Shown here: in pieces, positions 48,558-59,307 of the stretch
Position numbering within the stretch: the first letter of the stretch is position 1
Layout: the number at the start of each line of letters is the position of its first letter
Assembly: GCA_002918705.1 (NCBI GenBank)
Contig: PQKR01000002.1
Span: 310,001 to 374,000 of the forward strand
DNA length: 64,000 nucleotides
Source of the DNA: Escherichia sp. ESNIH1
Lineage (GTDB): Bacteria > Pseudomonadota > Gammaproteobacteria > Enterobacterales > Enterobacteriaceae
Reading direction: 5' to 3'
Program-made: the position numbers and the translations under genes
Notes under the pieces: generated by a model
Seen by the model: only the letters and a program-made list of their open reading frames with translations
Told to the model about the DNA's origin: nothing
The model's database searches: none

Positions 48558-50855
48558 ATGAAATGGCTATTTTCAGTAGGTGTCGCCGTAGGATTGGCGC
48601 TGCAACCCGCGCTGGCAGAGGATACGTCCGCTAACCATCCCCTGACGCCGCAGGCGCGGGATGCATACGTCACGGATTTGCTCAAAAAAATGACGGTCGA
48701 CGAAAAAATTGGCCAGCTCCGCCTGATCAGCGTCGGACCGGATAACCCGAAAGAGGCTATCCGCGATATGATCAAAGCCAGCCAGGTGGGGGCAATTTTC
48801 AACACCGTTACCCGCCAGGATATCCGTGCGATGCAGGACCAGGCGATGCAGCTTAGCCGCCTGAAGATCCCTCTCTTCTTCGCCTTCGACGTGGTGCACG
48901 GTCAGCGTACTGTTTTCCCTATCAGCCTGGGCCTGGCCTCCTCCTTCGATCTTGACGCAGTAAAAACCGTCGGTCGCGTTTCCGCCTATGAAGCGGCGGA
49001 CGACGGCCTGAACATGACCTGGGCTCCAATGGTCGACGTCACGCGCGATCCGCGCTGGGGCCGTGGCTCCGAGGGCTTCGGGGAGGATACCTACCTTACC
49101 GCGATGATGGGTAAAACGATGGTTGAAGCGATGCAGGGCAACAGCCCGGCGGATCGCTACTCGGTGATGACCAGCGTGAAACACTTTGCCGCTTACGGCG
49201 CCGTAGAAGGCGGGAAAGAGTACAACACCGTCGACATGAGCCCGCAGCGCCTGTTCAACGACTATATGCCGCCCTACAAAGCCGCCCTCGACGCGGGCAG
49301 CGGCGGGGTGATGATTGCCCTTAACTCGCTCAACGGGACGCCAGCCTCCTCTGACGCCTGGCTGCTGAAGGATCTCTTGCGCGGCGACTGGAAATTTAAA
49401 GGCATCACCATCTCCGATCATGGGGCAATTAAAGAGCTGATTAAGCACGGCACGGCGGCGGATCCCGAGGATGCAGTGCGCGTGGCAATCAAGTCCGGCG
49501 TTGACATGAGCATGGCCGATGAGTACTACAGCAAGTACCTGCCGGGGCTGATCAAGAGCGGTAAGGTCACGATGGCCGAACTGGATGACGCCACCCGTCA
49601 CGTGCTGAACGTCAAATATGATATGGGGCTGTTTAACGATCCCTATAGCCATCTTGGCCCGAAAGAGAGCGATCCGCAGGACACCAACGCCGAGAGCCGT
49701 CTGCACCGTAAAGAGGCCCGGGAAGTGGCGCGTGAAAGCATGGTGCTGCTGAAAAACCGCCTGGAGACGCTGCCGCTGAAAAAATCCGCCACCGTTGCTG
49801 TAGTGGGGCCGCTGGCCGACAGCAAGCGTGACGTGATGGGCAGCTGGTCCGCCGCCGGGGTGAGCGATCAGTCAGTGACCGTGCTGACCGGGATTAAAAA
49901 CGCCGTCGGCAGCGAAGGGAAGGTGATCTACGCTAAAGGCGCGAACGTCACCAACGACAAAGATATTGTTGCGTTCCTTAACCAGTACGAGCCGGCCATT
50001 CAGGTTGACGAGCGCACGCCGCAGGCGATGATTGACGAAGCGGTCAAGGCGGCGAATGAGTCTGACGTGGTGGTTGCGGTCGTGGGCGAGTCCCAGGGGA
50101 TGGCGCACGAAGCCTCCAGCCGGACCGACATCACCATTCCCCAGAGCCAGCAGGATCTGATCACCGCCCTGAAAGCCACCGGCAAGCCGCTGGTACTGGT
50201 GCTGATGAATGGTCGTGCGCTGGCTATGGTTAAGCAGGACCAGCAGGCGGATGCCATTCTTGAGACCTGGTTCGCCGGTACCGAGGGCGGCAACGCCGTG
50301 GCCGACGTGCTGTTTGGCGACTACAACCCCTCCGGCAAGCTGCCGATCTCCTTCCCGCGTTCGGTAGGGCAGATCCCGGTCTACTACAGCCACCTGAATA
50401 CCGGTCGGCCGTACAACGCCGAGCATCCGAACAAGTACACCTCACGCTACTTTGACGAGGCTAACGGGCCGCTCTATCCGTTTGGCTACGGCCTGAGCTA
50501 CACCACCTTCAGCGTCTCTGACGTGAAGCTCTCCGCCCCGACGCTCTCGCGTGACGGCACTGTTACCGCCAGCGTTGACGTGACCAACACCGGCAAGCGG
50601 GAGGGGGCCACGGTGATGCAGATGTACATTCAGGACGTTACCGCCTCCCAAAGCCGTCCGGTGAAGGAGCTGAAGGGCTTTGATAAGATCAACCTCAAGC
50701 CGGGCGAGACCCAGACCGTCAGCTTCCCCATCGACATTAACGCGCTGAAGTTCTGGAATCAGAAGATGAAATATGATGCCGAGCCAGGCAAGTTTAACGT
50801 CTTTATCGGTACCGACTCTGCCCGGGTGAAGCAGGCGCAGTTCGAATTGCAATAA
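48558..50855 (+). CDS. bglX: Periplasmic beta-glucosidase BglX
   Basis: BglX is a periplasmic glycoside hydrolase family 3 enzyme acting on beta-linked glucosides. The 765-residue product equals the E. coli length. It has a signal peptide (cleaved after ALA-20), the GH3 N-terminal barrel with nucleophile Asp287 in TISDHGAI, the C-terminal alpha/beta domain (about 400-620) and a fibronectin-III-like end. The start is ATG 48558 (MKWLFSVGVA); a GTG three codons earlier is in frame. It is followed by a terminator and then osmF. Confidence 0.97.
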   Translation: MKWLFSVGVAVGLALQPALAEDTSANHPLTPQARDAYVTDLLKKMTVDEKIGQLRLISVGPDNPKEAIRDMIKASQVGAIFNTVTRQDIRAMQDQAMQLSRLKIPLFFAFDVVHGQRTVFPISLGLASSFDLDAVKTVGRVSAYEAADDGLNMTWAPMVDVTRDPRWGRGSEGFGEDTYLTAMMGKTMVEAMQGNSPADRYSVMTSVKHFAAYGAVEGGKEYNTVDMSPQRLFNDYMPPYKAALDAGSGGVMIALNSLNGTPASSDAWLLKDLLRGDWKFKGITISDHGAIKELIKHGTAADPEDAVRVAIKSGVDMSMADEYYSKYLPGLIKSGKVTMAELDDATRHVLNVKYDMGLFNDPYSHLGPKESDPQDTNAESRLHRKEAREVARESMVLLKNRLETLPLKKSATVAVVGPLADSKRDVMGSWSAAGVSDQSVTVLTGIKNAVGSEGKVIYAKGANVTNDKDIVAFLNQYEPAIQVDERTPQAMIDEAVKAANESDVVVAVVGESQGMAHEASSRTDITIPQSQQDLITALKATGKPLVLVLMNGRALAMVKQDQQADAILETWFAGTEGGNAVADVLFGDYNPSGKLPISFPRSVGQIPVYYSHLNTGRPYNAEHPNKYTSRYFDEANGPLYPFGYGLSYTTFSVSDVKLSAPTLSRDGTVTASVDVTNTGKREGATVMQMYIQDVTASQSRPVKELKGFDKINLKPGETQTVSFPIDINALKFWNQKMKYDAEPGKFNVFIGTDSARVKQAQFELQ

Positions 50856-50872
50856 TCAGAAAAGCAATAACC

Positions 50873-50902
50873 AAAAGGGTCAGTTTACTGGCCCTTCTTT
50901 TT
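50873..50902 (+). terminator. Terminator of bglX
   Basis: A 9-bp stem (AAGGGTCAG with CTGGCCCTT, one G-T pair, loop TTTA) is followed by a C and five T residues. Confidence 0.88.
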
Positions 50903-50953
50903 GTGAGATGAGTAAGAGCGATCCGCAATTTCAACAATAATGAGGAAAGTGCA

Positions 50954-51871
50954 ATGGCAATGATAAAAACAACTCTGGGCTCACTGGTACTGATGGCTGC
51001 CGTGAGCCTGCCTGCGCTGGCGGCTGAGCCAATCAAAGTCGGCTCGAAAATTGATACCGAAGGGGCGCTGCTCGGCAATATTATTCTGCAAGTGCTGGAG
51101 AGCCACGGCGTAAAAACCGTTAATAAGGTTCAGCTGGGGACGACGCCGGTGGTGCGCGGAGCGATCACCTCCGGCGAGCTGGACATCTACCCGGAATATA
51201 CCGGCAACGGCGCGTTCTTCTTTAAGGACGAGAACGATGCGGCGTGGAAAAACGCCCAGCAGGGCTACGAGAAGGTGAAAAAGCTCGACTTTGAGCAAAA
51301 TAAGCTGGTGTGGCTGACCCCGGCTCCGGCCAACAACACCTGGACCATTGCCGTACGCAAAGACCTGGCGGAGAAGAACAAGCTTAACTCGCTGGCCGAT
51401 CTCAGCGGCTATCTGAAGAAGGGCGGGGAGTTTAAGCTCGCTGCCTCGGCGGAGTTCATCGAACGCACCGATGCCCTGCCGGCGTTTGAAAAAGCCTACG
51501 ACTTCAAGCTGGATCAGAAGCAGCTCCTCTCCCTTGCCGGAGGCGATACGGCGGTCACCATTAAAGCGGCGGCCCAGCAGACCTCTGGCGTGAACGCGGC
51601 GATGGCCTACGGTACCGACGGCCCGGTTGCGGCCCTTGGTCTGCAAACCCTGAGCGATCCGAAAGGCGTTCAGCCGATCTACGCTCCGACGCCGGTGGTG
51701 CGTGAGGCGGTGCTGAAGGCCTATCCGCAGCTGGAGGCGTGGCTGAAGCCGGTATTTGCCAGCCTGGATGAAAAAACGCTCCAGCAGCTTAATGCCAGCA
51801 TCGCCGTTGAAGGGCTGGATGCCAAAAAGGTTGCCGCCGACTACCTGAAACAGAAGGGGCTGGTGAAGTAA
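50954..51871 (+). CDS. osmF: Betaine-type ABC transporter binding protein OsmF
   Basis: OsmF (YehZ) is the periplasmic solute-binding protein of an OpuC-type, low-affinity glycine betaine importer; in E. coli the operon is RpoS-dependent and induced by osmotic and acid stress. The 305-residue protein has a signal peptide (cleaved near ALA-23) and the family YPEYTGNGAFF segment. Length equals E. coli OsmF. It is the first gene of osmF-yehY-yehX-yehW. Confidence 0.95.
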   Translation: MAMIKTTLGSLVLMAAVSLPALAAEPIKVGSKIDTEGALLGNIILQVLESHGVKTVNKVQLGTTPVVRGAITSGELDIYPEYTGNGAFFFKDENDAAWKNAQQGYEKVKKLDFEQNKLVWLTPAPANNTWTIAVRKDLAEKNKLNSLADLSGYLKKGGEFKLAASAEFIERTDALPAFEKAYDFKLDQKQLLSLAGGDTAVTIKAAAQQTSGVNAAMAYGTDGPVAALGLQTLSDPKGVQPIYAPTPVVREAVLKAYPQLEAWLKPVFASLDEKTLQQLNASIAVEGLDAKKVAADYLKQKGLVK

Positions 51872-51892
51872 CCCACCCGACAGGACCGGAAC

Positions 51893-53047
51893 GTGTCTAT
51901 ACGCTGTCATAACCGCGTCGTGCTGCTGCTGGTGGCGATTGCCCTGGCGGCAGCGATGCTGCCTTTTGTCAACTATGCGCCAAATCGACTGGTATCCGGC
52001 GAGAGCCGGGCGCTGTGGCAGATCTGGCCGCACTCGCCCGCGCTGTGGCTTCCCGTACCGCTGCTCTTTCTCGTGCTCTGCTTTCTGCCCCGGCGCTGGC
52101 CGCGGGTCGCGACGCTGGCGCTGGCGGAGCTGTGCTTTATTGTGCTGGTTTGGGGGGCGGGCAAAGCCGCCACCGATCTGGCGCAGTCGGGCAGCACGCT
52201 GGCGCGCACCTCCATCGGCAGCGGCCTCTGGCTATGGCTGGCTCTGGCGCTGCTCGTCTGCAGCGACGCCATCCGTCGCCTTACCGCCAATCCGCTCTGG
52301 CGCTGGCTGCTACAGGCTCAGATCTGGCTGATACCGCTGCTACTCCTGCACTACGGGGCGCTGAATAACCTCTCCCTGATGAAAGAGTATGCCAACCGCC
52401 AGGAGGTGTTTAACGATGCCCTGGCCCAGCACCTGATTTTGCTCTTTGGCACGCTGCTTCCGGCGCTGCTGATGGGCGGCGCGCTGGGGCTGTGGTGCTA
52501 TCGCCATCCGGCGCGGCAGGCCCCGGTATTTACCGTGCTCAACGTGATCCAGACCGTGCCCTCCGTGGCGCTGTTTGGTCTGCTGATCGCCCCGCTGGCT
52601 GGGCTGGTTGCGCATTTTCCCGCGCTCGGCCAGATAGGTATCGCCGGGACCGGGCTTACGCCTGCGCTGATCGCCCTGGTGCTCTACGCTCTGCTGCCGC
52701 TGGTGCGTGGGGTGGTGGCGGGGCTGAACCAGGTGCCACAGGAGGTGCTGGAGAGCGCCGCCGGGATGGGAATGAGCGCCCGTCAGCGCTTCTTCCAGGT
52801 GCGCCTGCCGCTGGCCCTGCCGGTGCTGCTGCGCAGCCTGCGGGTGGTGACGGTGCAGACGGTAGGCATGGCGGTGATCGCCGCTCTGATTGGCGCGGGT
52901 GGCTTCGGCGCGCTGGTCTTCCAGGGGCTGCTTAGCAGCGCGCTGGATCTGGTGCTGCTCGGCGTGATCCCGACAATCGCCCTGGCGGTGGTAGTCGACG
53001 CGCTCTTTGGTTTATGGATAGCGCTGCTGAGGATAAAACAGCCATGA
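51893..53047 (+). CDS. yehY: ABC transporter permease YehY
   Basis: One of two permease subunits of the OsmF transporter. The 384-residue protein has about eight or nine helices, with the BPD_transp_1 domain in the C-terminal half and the EAA-type motif at [23 protein letters not shown]. The start is GTG 51893, which gives the E. coli length (385). Its TGA stop overlaps the yehX ATG by four bases (ATGA). Confidence 0.94.
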   Translation: MSIRCHNRVVLLLVAIALAAAMLPFVNYAPNRLVSGESRALWQIWPHSPALWLPVPLLFLVLCFLPRRWPRVATLALAELCFIVLVWGAGKAATDLAQSGSTLARTSIGSGLWLWLALALLVCSDAIRRLTANPLWRWLLQAQIWLIPLLLLHYGALNNLSLMKEYANRQEVFNDALAQHLILLFGTLLPALLMGGALGLWCYRHPARQAPVFTVLNVIQTVPSVALFGLLIAPLAGLVAHFPALGQIGIAGTGLTPALIALVLYALLPLVRGVVAGLNQVPQEVLESAAGMGMSARQRFFQVRLPLALPVLLRSLRVVTVQTVGMAVIAALIGAGGFGALVFQGLLSSALDLVLLGVIPTIALAVVVDALFGLWIALLRIKQP

Positions 53048-53991
53048 TCGAGTTCACGCAGGTTAGCAAAACCTTTAACGGGCAGAGCGCGGTCAGCGAT
53101 CTCAATCTGCACTTCAAAACCGGGGCTTTTTCGGTGCTGATCGGCACCTCAGGCTCGGGGAAATCTACGACCCTGAAGATGATCAACCGGCTGGTGGAGC
53201 ACGATGCGGGCACTATCCGCTTTGCCGGGGAGGAGATCCGCAGCCTGCCGCTGCTGGCCCTGCGGCGGCGCATGGGATATGCCATTCAGTCGATCGGCCT
53301 CTTTCCCCACTGGACGGTAGCGCAGAACATTGCCACCGTGCCGCAACTGCTGAAGTGGCCGCGGGCCAAAATCGACGCTCGTATTGATGAGCTGATGGCC
53401 CTGTTGGGGCTTGATCCGCAGCTGCGCGGGCGTTATCCGCACCAGCTTTCAGGCGGTCAGCAGCAACGCGTTGGCGTGGCGCGGGCGCTGGCGGCCGATC
53501 CGGAGGTGCTGCTGATGGATGAGCCTTTCGGCGCGCTGGATCCGGTCACCCGCGGCGCGCTCCAGCAGGAGATGAAGCGCATCCATCGCCTGTTGGGGCG
53601 GACCATTGTGCTGGTAACCCACGATATCGACGAGGCGCTGCAGCTGGCAGACAACCTGGTGCTGATGGATGGCGGCAGGGTAGTGCAGCAGGGGACGCCG
53701 CTGGAGATGCTCACCCAGCCCGCCAATGACTTCGTTCGCACCTTCTTTGGCCGCAGTGAGCTGGGCGTGCGTCTGCTCTCCCTGCGCAGCGTGGGTGACT
53801 ACGTCCGCCCCGGCGAGCAGGTAGAGGGAGAGCCGCTCGATGCCGCCATGACCCTGCGCGATGCGCTCTCGGCATTCGTTGCCCGACGCTGCGAGGTGCT
53901 GCCGGTCGCCAACGCCGAGGGGGAACCCTGCGGCGCGATCCATTTCCAGGATCTGCTACGCGCGGAGGCCAGCCATGAAAGTCATTCGTGA
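53044..53991 (+). CDS. yehX: ABC transporter ATPase YehX
   Basis: The ATPase of the OsmF-YehYXW importer, 315 residues. Walker A is GTSGSGKST (34-42), the signature is LSGGQQQR (near 139), Walker B is [12 protein letters not shown] and the switch histidine is in VTHDID. A degenerate CBS-like tail follows (about 250-315), as in betaine-type ATPases. ATG 53044 overlaps the yehY stop, and its own stop overlaps the yehW start by 17 bases. Confidence 0.95.
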   Translation: MIEFTQVSKTFNGQSAVSDLNLHFKTGAFSVLIGTSGSGKSTTLKMINRLVEHDAGTIRFAGEEIRSLPLLALRRRMGYAIQSIGLFPHWTVAQNIATVPQLLKWPRAKIDARIDELMALLGLDPQLRGRYPHQLSGGQQQRVGVARALAADPEVLLMDEPFGALDPVTRGALQQEMKRIHRLLGRTIVLVTHDIDEALQLADNLVLMDGGRVVQQGTPLEMLTQPANDFVRTFFGRSELGVRLLSLRSVGDYVRPGEQVEGEPLDAAMTLRDALSAFVARRCEVLPVANAEGEPCGAIHFQDLLRAEASHESHS

Positions 53992-54706
53992 TCCGCTTGT
54001 GTGGCTTATCGCGCTGTTTATCGCCCTGCTGCTGGCGCTGCCCTACAGCGGCGGCCTCTTCAGCGCACTCTTTCCGGAGCTCTCACGACCGCTCTATCAG
54101 CAGGAGAGCTTTATCTCCTTGACGCTGGCCCACTTCTGGCTGGTGGGCGTCTCCAGTGCCATAGCCGTGGTGCTGGGCGTCGGCGCGGGCATTGCCGTGA
54201 CCCGTCCGGCGGGGCTGGAGTTTCGCTCGCTGGTAGAGACCATTGCCGCCGTGGGACAGACCTTTCCACCGGTGGCGGTGCTGGCGATCGCCGTGCCGGT
54301 GATGGGCTTCGGCAAAGAGCCAGCCATCATCGCGCTTACCCTTTACGGCGTGCTGCCGGTTTTACAGGGAACGCTGGCGGGTTTTGCTGCGCTTCCCGGT
54401 GGGGTGGTGAGCGTGGCGGAGGGAATGGGACTGAGCGGATGGCAGCGCCTGGTCAAGGTTGAGCTACCGCTGGCGGCGCCGGTGATTTTGGCCGGGGTAC
54501 GGACCTCGGTCATTATTAACATTGGCACGGCGGCGATTGCGTCAACGGTAGGGGCAAATACGCTGGGGACGCCGATTATCATCGGCCTGAGCGGGTTCAA
54601 TACCGCCTACGTTCTGCAGGGCGCGCTACTGGTGGCGCTGGCAGCGATTATTGTTGATCGCTGCTTTGAACGGCTGGCGCGCCGTCTTAGCCAGCATGCA
54701 AAATAA
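53975..54706 (+). CDS. yehW: ABC transporter permease YehW
   Basis: The second permease subunit, 243 residues with about six helices and the EAA motif at [21 protein letters not shown]. The length equals E. coli YehW. ATG 53975 lies inside the end of yehX. Its last 20 bases overlap the 3' end of the convergent small gene yohO. Confidence 0.94.
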   Translation: MKVIRDPLVWLIALFIALLLALPYSGGLFSALFPELSRPLYQQESFISLTLAHFWLVGVSSAIAVVLGVGAGIAVTRPAGLEFRSLVETIAAVGQTFPPVAVLAIAVPVMGFGKEPAIIALTLYGVLPVLQGTLAGFAALPGGVVSVAEGMGLSGWQRLVKVELPLAAPVILAGVRTSVIINIGTAAIASTVGANTLGTPIIIGLSGFNTAYVLQGALLVALAAIIVDRCFERLARRLSQHAK

Positions 54707-54794
54707 CGGTGTAGCCGGCCAGCATCACGCCGCCGATGCCGCCCACGGCCATCAGCAAGAAAAGGGTAATAATAGAAATTTTGGCTGCGTTCAT
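54687..54794 (-). CDS. yohO: Small membrane protein YohO
   Basis: A 35-residue single-helix protein nearly identical to E. coli YohO ([10 protein letters not shown] start, GGVMLAGYT and ILHAG end). The ATG at 54794 follows an AAGGAGCAGACC stretch. It is convergent with yehW and overlaps it by 20 bp. Its function is unknown. The longer open frame upstream is not conserved. Confidence 0.88.
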   Translation of the reverse strand: MNAAKISIITLFLLMAVGGIGGVMLAGYTVILHAG

Positions 54795-54852
54795 GGTCTG
54801 CTCCTTATGTACGCGGATAAGTATAACGTGAAGCGCAGCTGTTAAGAAAACA

Positions 54853-55584
54853 TTAAATGCCGAGCGCATAGATGGCATGCCCGGCGGCCTGCCATGCCGC
54901 CAGCTGCTGACGCTGGGACGGGGAGGGGGCATCACCGCACCACACCATCATGGTCTGGCCCTCAAACAGATCCGGACGCAGCTGATTCAGTGAGTTTGCC
55001 AGCACCTCCACGCGCCAGCCCTGCTCGCTCACCCGCCACCCCTCCAGCCATAGCCGGGTGGTATCGTGAATGTTCCAGCCCACGACCAGCGCATCCTTAT
55101 TGTGCTTCTTTCGGGACGCAGCAAGGGAGGCAGAGATATGGTTGATAAGAATGCCGTCAAGCAGGCTGAGCATCGCCAGCAGGGTCGGCTGCTGACAGCG
55201 CAGGCGGCGGCGAAGCGGGATCAGCAGATGAAGGGTCAGCGTTTCGGCAGGGTAGTCGCGAGCACGCTCCTTTAACCACTGGCGCAGGCGGGGAATATTG
55301 CCGTTTTGCAGCAGCTGAAGCAGCACCTCCTGCTGATCGCGCCAGCCGTTCGAGCCATCCAGCGACTCGTTAAGCAGCAGCGCCTGGACTTTACTTACCG
55401 GCACACCGGTGTCGATCCAGCGCTTTATTTCACGGATCCGGTCGATATCCGCATCGTTAAATAGCCTATGCCCGCCATCCGTGCGCTGCGGCTTCAGTAG
55501 TCCGTACCGCCGCTGCCAGGCGCGCAGCGTAACGGGATTGATATCACAGAGCAGAGCCACTTCACCGATCGTGTAAAGCGCCAT
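54853..55584 (-). CDS. mlrA: MerR-type regulator MlrA
   Basis: MlrA activates csgD, and so curli and cellulose production, under RpoS and c-di-GMP control. The 243-residue protein has an N-terminal MerR helix-turn-helix ([24 protein letters not shown] region, residues 1-70) with [17 protein letters not shown], and a C-terminal sensor-like domain. Its length equals E. coli MlrA. I chose ATG 55584; a 14-codon extension upstream is unconserved. It is divergent from btsSR. Confidence 0.95.
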   Translation of the reverse strand: MALYTIGEVALLCDINPVTLRAWQRRYGLLKPQRTDGGHRLFNDADIDRIREIKRWIDTGVPVSKVQALLLNESLDGSNGWRDQQEVLLQLLQNGNIPRLRQWLKERARDYPAETLTLHLLIPLRRRLRCQQPTLLAMLSLLDGILINHISASLAASRKKHNKDALVVGWNIHDTTRLWLEGWRVSEQGWRVEVLANSLNQLRPDLFEGQTMMVWCGDAPSPSQRQQLAAWQAAGHAIYALGI

Positions 55585-55802
55585 GATTTCACCTTTGCCA
55601 GCAGACTCCATTTGTCCGAGGATCAACGCCCAGCGTATCAGAAGGGACCGATCGTTTTATGATCGCTTTGTAACAATTTCGTCAAATGATCGGCGCGATT
55701 ATGTGATAGTGAGCACGATTTTCCGATTTATTGCAATGCTTAAAAGAAAGTTACATCCACTCACTGTATGTTACGCGTTTTTATCGGGAGGAACGCGCAG
55801 GC

Positions 55803-57491
55803 ATGTATGAATTTAATCTGGTCCTGCTGCTGCTGCAGCAGATGTGCGTTTTTCTGGTTATCGCCTGGCTAATGAGTAAAACCCGGCTCTTTATCCCCCT
55901 GATGCAGGTCACTGTCCGGTTGCCGCACAAGCTGCTCTGCTACGTGACCTTCTCGATTTTCTGCATTCTGGGGACCTACTTTGGCCTGCATATCGAAGAC
56001 TCCATCGCCAATACGCGGGCCATAGGCGCGGTGATGGGTGGCCTGCTCGGCGGCCCGCTGGTGGGCGGGCTGGTGGGTTTCACCGGCGGCCTGCATCGCT
56101 ACTCGATGGGCGGTATGACCGCCCTGAGCTGCATGCTCTCCACGATGGTTGAAGGACTGCTCGGCGGGTTGGTGCACAGTATGCTGATCAAGCGTGGCCG
56201 CACCGACTACGTTTTTAACCCATTAACGGCAGGGGCGATTACCCTGGTGGCGGAGCTGGTGCAGATGCTGATCATTCTGCTTATCGCCCGGCCCTTTGCC
56301 GACGCCCTGCATCTGGTAGGCAGCATCGCTGCGCCCATGATGGTGACCAATACCGTGGGCGCGGCGCTGTTTATGCGCATCCTGCTGGATAAGCGCGCCA
56401 TGTTCGAAAAGTACACCTCGGCCTTCTCCGCCACCGCCTTAAAGGTCGCGGCCTCCACGGAGGGGATTTTGCGTCAGGGGTTCAACGAAGAGAACAGCAT
56501 GAAGGTGGCCCAGGTGCTCTATCAGGAGCTGGATATCGGCGCGGTAGCCATCACCGACCGGGAGAAGCTGCTGGCGTTTAAGGGCATCGGTGACGATCAC
56601 CATCTGCCGGGTCGGCCTATCTCCTCCGCCTGGACCAAAAAGACGCTGGAGACCGGCGAGGTGGTCTACGCCGACGGTAACGAGGTGCCGTACCGCTGCT
56701 CGCTGCACCCCCAGTGCAAGCTCGGCTCGACGCTGGTGATCCCGCTGCGCGGTGAAAATCAGCGGGTGATGGGCACCATCAAGCTTTATGAAGCGAAAAA
56801 CCGGCTGTTTAGCTCCATCAACCGTACGCTGGGAGAGGGGATTGCCCAGCTGCTGTCGGCGCAAATTCTGGCCGGGCAGTACGAACGACAGAAGGCGCTC
56901 CTGACCCAGTCGGAGATCAAGCTGCTCCATGCCCAGGTCAATCCGCACTTTCTGTTTAACGCCCTTAATACGCTGAAGGCGGTGATCCGCCGCGACAGCG
57001 ACCAGGCGGGCCAGCTGGTGCAGTATCTCTCCACCTTTTTCCGTAAAAACCTCAAGCGCCCGTCGGAAGTGGTTACCCTGGCGGATGAGATTGAGCATGT
57101 GAATGCCTATCTGCAAATTGAGAAGGCGCGTTTCCAGGCCAACTTGCAGGTAACGCTGTACGTGCCCGATGCGCTGGCCCATCAGCAGCTCCCGGCCTTT
57201 ACCCTACAGCCAATTGTCGAGAACGCCATTAAGCACGGCACCTCGCATCTGCTTGGGGTGGGGGAGATCACCATCCAGGCCAGCCAGCATGAAAATCATC
57301 TGGTGCTGGATATCGAAGATAACGCGGGTCTCTACCAGCCAAAAACCGATGCCAGCGGGTTGGGTATGAGTCTCGTGGACAAGCGCCTACGGGCGCGGTT
57401 TGGCGATACCTGCGGCATTACGGTGAAGTGCGAGCCGGATCGGTTTACCCGCATTACCCTGCGACTGCCCCTGGAGGAGAACGCATGTTAA
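55803..57491 (+). CDS. btsS: High-affinity pyruvate sensor kinase BtsS
   Basis: BtsS (YehU) is a LytS-type histidine kinase that senses external pyruvate and acts with BtsR to induce the pyruvate importer BtsT. The 562-residue product has a 5TM-5TMR_LYT membrane domain (about 1-200), a GAF-like domain (about 225-360) and a His_kinase/HATPase part with the phosphorylated His in [12 protein letters not shown] (about 382). I chose ATG 55803 ([12 protein letters not shown]), matching E. coli (561). It overlaps btsR by seven bases. Confidence 0.95.
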   Translation: MYEFNLVLLLLQQMCVFLVIAWLMSKTRLFIPLMQVTVRLPHKLLCYVTFSIFCILGTYFGLHIEDSIANTRAIGAVMGGLLGGPLVGGLVGFTGGLHRYSMGGMTALSCMLSTMVEGLLGGLVHSMLIKRGRTDYVFNPLTAGAITLVAELVQMLIILLIARPFADALHLVGSIAAPMMVTNTVGAALFMRILLDKRAMFEKYTSAFSATALKVAASTEGILRQGFNEENSMKVAQVLYQELDIGAVAITDREKLLAFKGIGDDHHLPGRPISSAWTKKTLETGEVVYADGNEVPYRCSLHPQCKLGSTLVIPLRGENQRVMGTIKLYEAKNRLFSSINRTLGEGIAQLLSAQILAGQYERQKALLTQSEIKLLHAQVNPHFLFNALNTLKAVIRRDSDQAGQLVQYLSTFFRKNLKRPSEVVTLADEIEHVNAYLQIEKARFQANLQVTLYVPDALAHQQLPAFTLQPIVENAIKHGTSHLLGVGEITIQASQHENHLVLDIEDNAGLYQPKTDASGLGMSLVDKRLRARFGDTCGITVKCEPDRFTRITLRLPLEENAC

Positions 57492-58204
57492 AAGTGTTGA
57501 TTGTCGATGACGAACCGCTGGCGCGGGAGAACCTGCGCGTTCTGCTGGAAGATGAGAGCGATATTGAGATTGTTGGCGAGTGCGCTAACGCGATTGAGGC
57601 ACTGGGGGCGGTGCACAAGCTGCGCCCGGACGTGCTGTTTCTGGATATCCAGATGCCACGCATCAGCGGGCTGGAGATGGTCGGCATGCTCGACCCGGAC
57701 CAGCGTCCTTACGTCGTGTTTCTCACCGCCTTCGATGAGTATGCGGTGAAGGCGTTTGAAGAGCACGCCTTTGACTACCTGCTCAAGCCTATTGAGGCGC
57801 CACGGCTGGCGAAGACGCTACAGCGTCTACGCCAGGAGCGGGGCGTGCAGGATATCTCCCTTTTGCCGGAGAACCAGCAGGCGCTGAAGTTCATTCCCTG
57901 TACCGGCCACAGCCGCATTTGGCTGTTGCAGATGGACGACGTGGCCTTTGTCAGCAGCCGGATGAGCGGCGTCTACGTCACCAGCCACGAGGGCAAAGAG
58001 GGCTTTACCGAGCTGACGCTGCGCACCCTTGAGCAGCGTACGCCGCTCATGCGCTGCCATCGACAGTATCTGGTGAATATGACGCATCTGCAGGAGATCC
58101 GCTTTGAGGATAACGGTCAGGCCGAGCTCCTTCTGCGTGCCGGTCACACCGTGCCGGTGAGCCGCCGCTACCTGAAAAATCTAAAAGAGGCGCTGGGGTT
58201 ATAA
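57485..58204 (+). CDS. btsR: Response regulator BtsR (LytTR type)
   Basis: BtsR (YehT) is the DNA-binding partner of BtsS. The 239-residue protein has a receiver domain with the phosphorylated Asp54 in FLDIQMPRI and acidic pocket Asp8/Asp9, followed by a LytTR DNA-binding domain (about 137-237, ending [13 protein letters not shown]). ATG 57485 lies seven bases before the end of btsS, so the two are coupled. yehS follows 48 bp later. Confidence 0.95.
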   Translation: MLKVLIVDDEPLARENLRVLLEDESDIEIVGECANAIEALGAVHKLRPDVLFLDIQMPRISGLEMVGMLDPDQRPYVVFLTAFDEYAVKAFEEHAFDYLLKPIEAPRLAKTLQRLRQERGVQDISLLPENQQALKFIPCTGHSRIWLLQMDDVAFVSSRMSGVYVTSHEGKEGFTELTLRTLEQRTPLMRCHRQYLVNMTHLQEIRFEDNGQAELLLRAGHTVPVSRRYLKNLKEALGL

Positions 58205-58252
58205 ACTTCGGTGGTACACTGTGCGTTTGCGAAAATCACCGCTGAAGAGACT

Positions 58253-58720
58253 ATGCTGAACAACGATATTTTACGTAGCCTGCGCTACACCCTGAAAGCC
58301 AACAACACCGAGCTGCAACGGATCTTTACCCTTGGCGGCGCAGAGGCCAGCGAGCAGCAGATTGCCGCCTGGCTACGTAAAGAGGAGGAGGCGGGGTTCC
58401 AGGCCTGCCCGGACATCGTGATGTCAACCTTCCTTAACGGGCTAATTTATGCCCGCCGGGGCAAAGATGAATCCGCCCCTGAGCTGAAGGCCGAGCGCAA
58501 GCTGAATAATAATATTGTGCTGAAGAAACTGCGGATCGCCTTTGCGTTAAAAACCGACGATATTCTGGCTATTCTGACCGAGCAGCAGTTCCGCGTATCG
58601 ATGCCGGAAATTACCGCCATGATGCGGGCGCCGGATCATAAGAATTACCGCGAGTGTGGGGATCAGTTTTTCCGTTATTTCCTGCGTGGTCTGGCCGTTC
58701 GTCTGCACGCGGCTAAATAA
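58253..58720 (+). CDS. yehS: DUF1456 protein YehS
   Basis: A 155-residue cytoplasmic DUF1456 protein made of two similar halves, each with a helical DILRSLRYTLKANN / NIVLKKLRIAFALK segment. It is conserved with btsSR in E. coli and probably part of the same transcript. Function is unknown. ATG 58253 gives the E. coli length minus one residue. Confidence 0.92.
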   Translation: MLNNDILRSLRYTLKANNTELQRIFTLGGAEASEQQIAAWLRKEEEAGFQACPDIVMSTFLNGLIYARRGKDESAPELKAERKLNNNIVLKKLRIAFALKTDDILAILTEQQFRVSMPEITAMMRAPDHKNYRECGDQFFRYFLRGLAVRLHAAK

Positions 58721-58728
58721 CGTGAGAC

Positions 58729-58754
58729 TGCCCGGCAACTGGCGCTGCCGGGCA
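58729..58754. terminator. Bidirectional hairpin between yehS and yehR
   Basis: A perfect 9-bp GC stem (58729-58737 with 58746-58754) between convergent genes. It lacks a clear T tract, so it may be a REP-type transcript-end hairpin. Confidence 0.6.
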
Positions 58755-58763
58755 TAAAGTCGA

Positions 58764-59222
58764 TTATTTAACCTCTTTAAAGCCGCGAGACTCCAGCAGC
58801 TCCTCTGATTTTTTCATGCTGATACCTTCTTTGATTTCACCGGTGAAGGCTGTGCCCTGCACTTTTTGCAGCGCATCGCGATCGACTTTCGTGTAATCAA
58901 CGGTTAAGGTCTCAGTGGCATAGGTATCCTGATAGTCCAGGCTCTCATCCACGCCTTTAATCTCTTTATATTGTTCGCTGATTGGCCCCAGACGCTGCAT
59001 GGCCGCCTCTTTATTCGGGATACCCAGTGCATCATAGTGCAGCGTATTTTTCGCCGTCTGGCGCAGTACCACGTCGTTTTTATAGTAATAGGTCAGCTCA
59101 ACGTTGGTTTTACCGTCTGACCAGGTAAAGGTCTTACTCTCCTCTTTATCGCCGCAGCCGCTCAAGGTAATTACCAGCAGTGCAGTAAACGCAGTAGCAA
59201 TGACTTTTTTCAGAATGTTCAT
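58764..59222 (-). CDS. yehR: DUF1307 lipoprotein YehR
   Basis: A 152-residue lipoprotein with lipobox LSGC (Cys23) and a DUF1307 domain. It resembles the E. coli YehR/YdhW-type lipoproteins, and its role is unknown. An Asp right after the +1/+2 region (GDKEE) may favour inner-membrane retention. It is the last gene before metG on the same strand; a metG terminator lies within this gap. Confidence 0.88.
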   Translation of the reverse strand: MNILKKVIATAFTALLVITLSGCGDKEESKTFTWSDGKTNVELTYYYKNDVVLRQTAKNTLHYDALGIPNKEAAMQRLGPISEQYKEIKGVDESLDYQDTYATETLTVDYTKVDRDALQKVQGTAFTGEIKEGISMKKSEELLESRGFKEVK

Positions 59223-59269
59223 ACTTTTCCCTTATTTAAAATAACCCTGTCCCTAAAATCATAGCGCAA

Positions 59270-59303
59270 TAAAAAAAGGGCGCTCTGTTTAGAGCACCCT
59301 TTG
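59270..59303 (-). terminator. Terminator of metG
   Basis: A 12-bp stem with one mismatch (AAAGGGCGCTCT with AGAGCACCCTTT, loop GTTT) is followed on the minus strand by seven T residues. Confidence 0.92.
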
Positions 59304-59307
59304 CGGA

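Noticed and set aside
48573-49706. A 377-codon minus-strand frame inside bglX
   Set aside because: BglX is conserved over its full length on the plus strand; the antisense frame is His/Gly/Val-rich without domains and results from GC-rich codon use.
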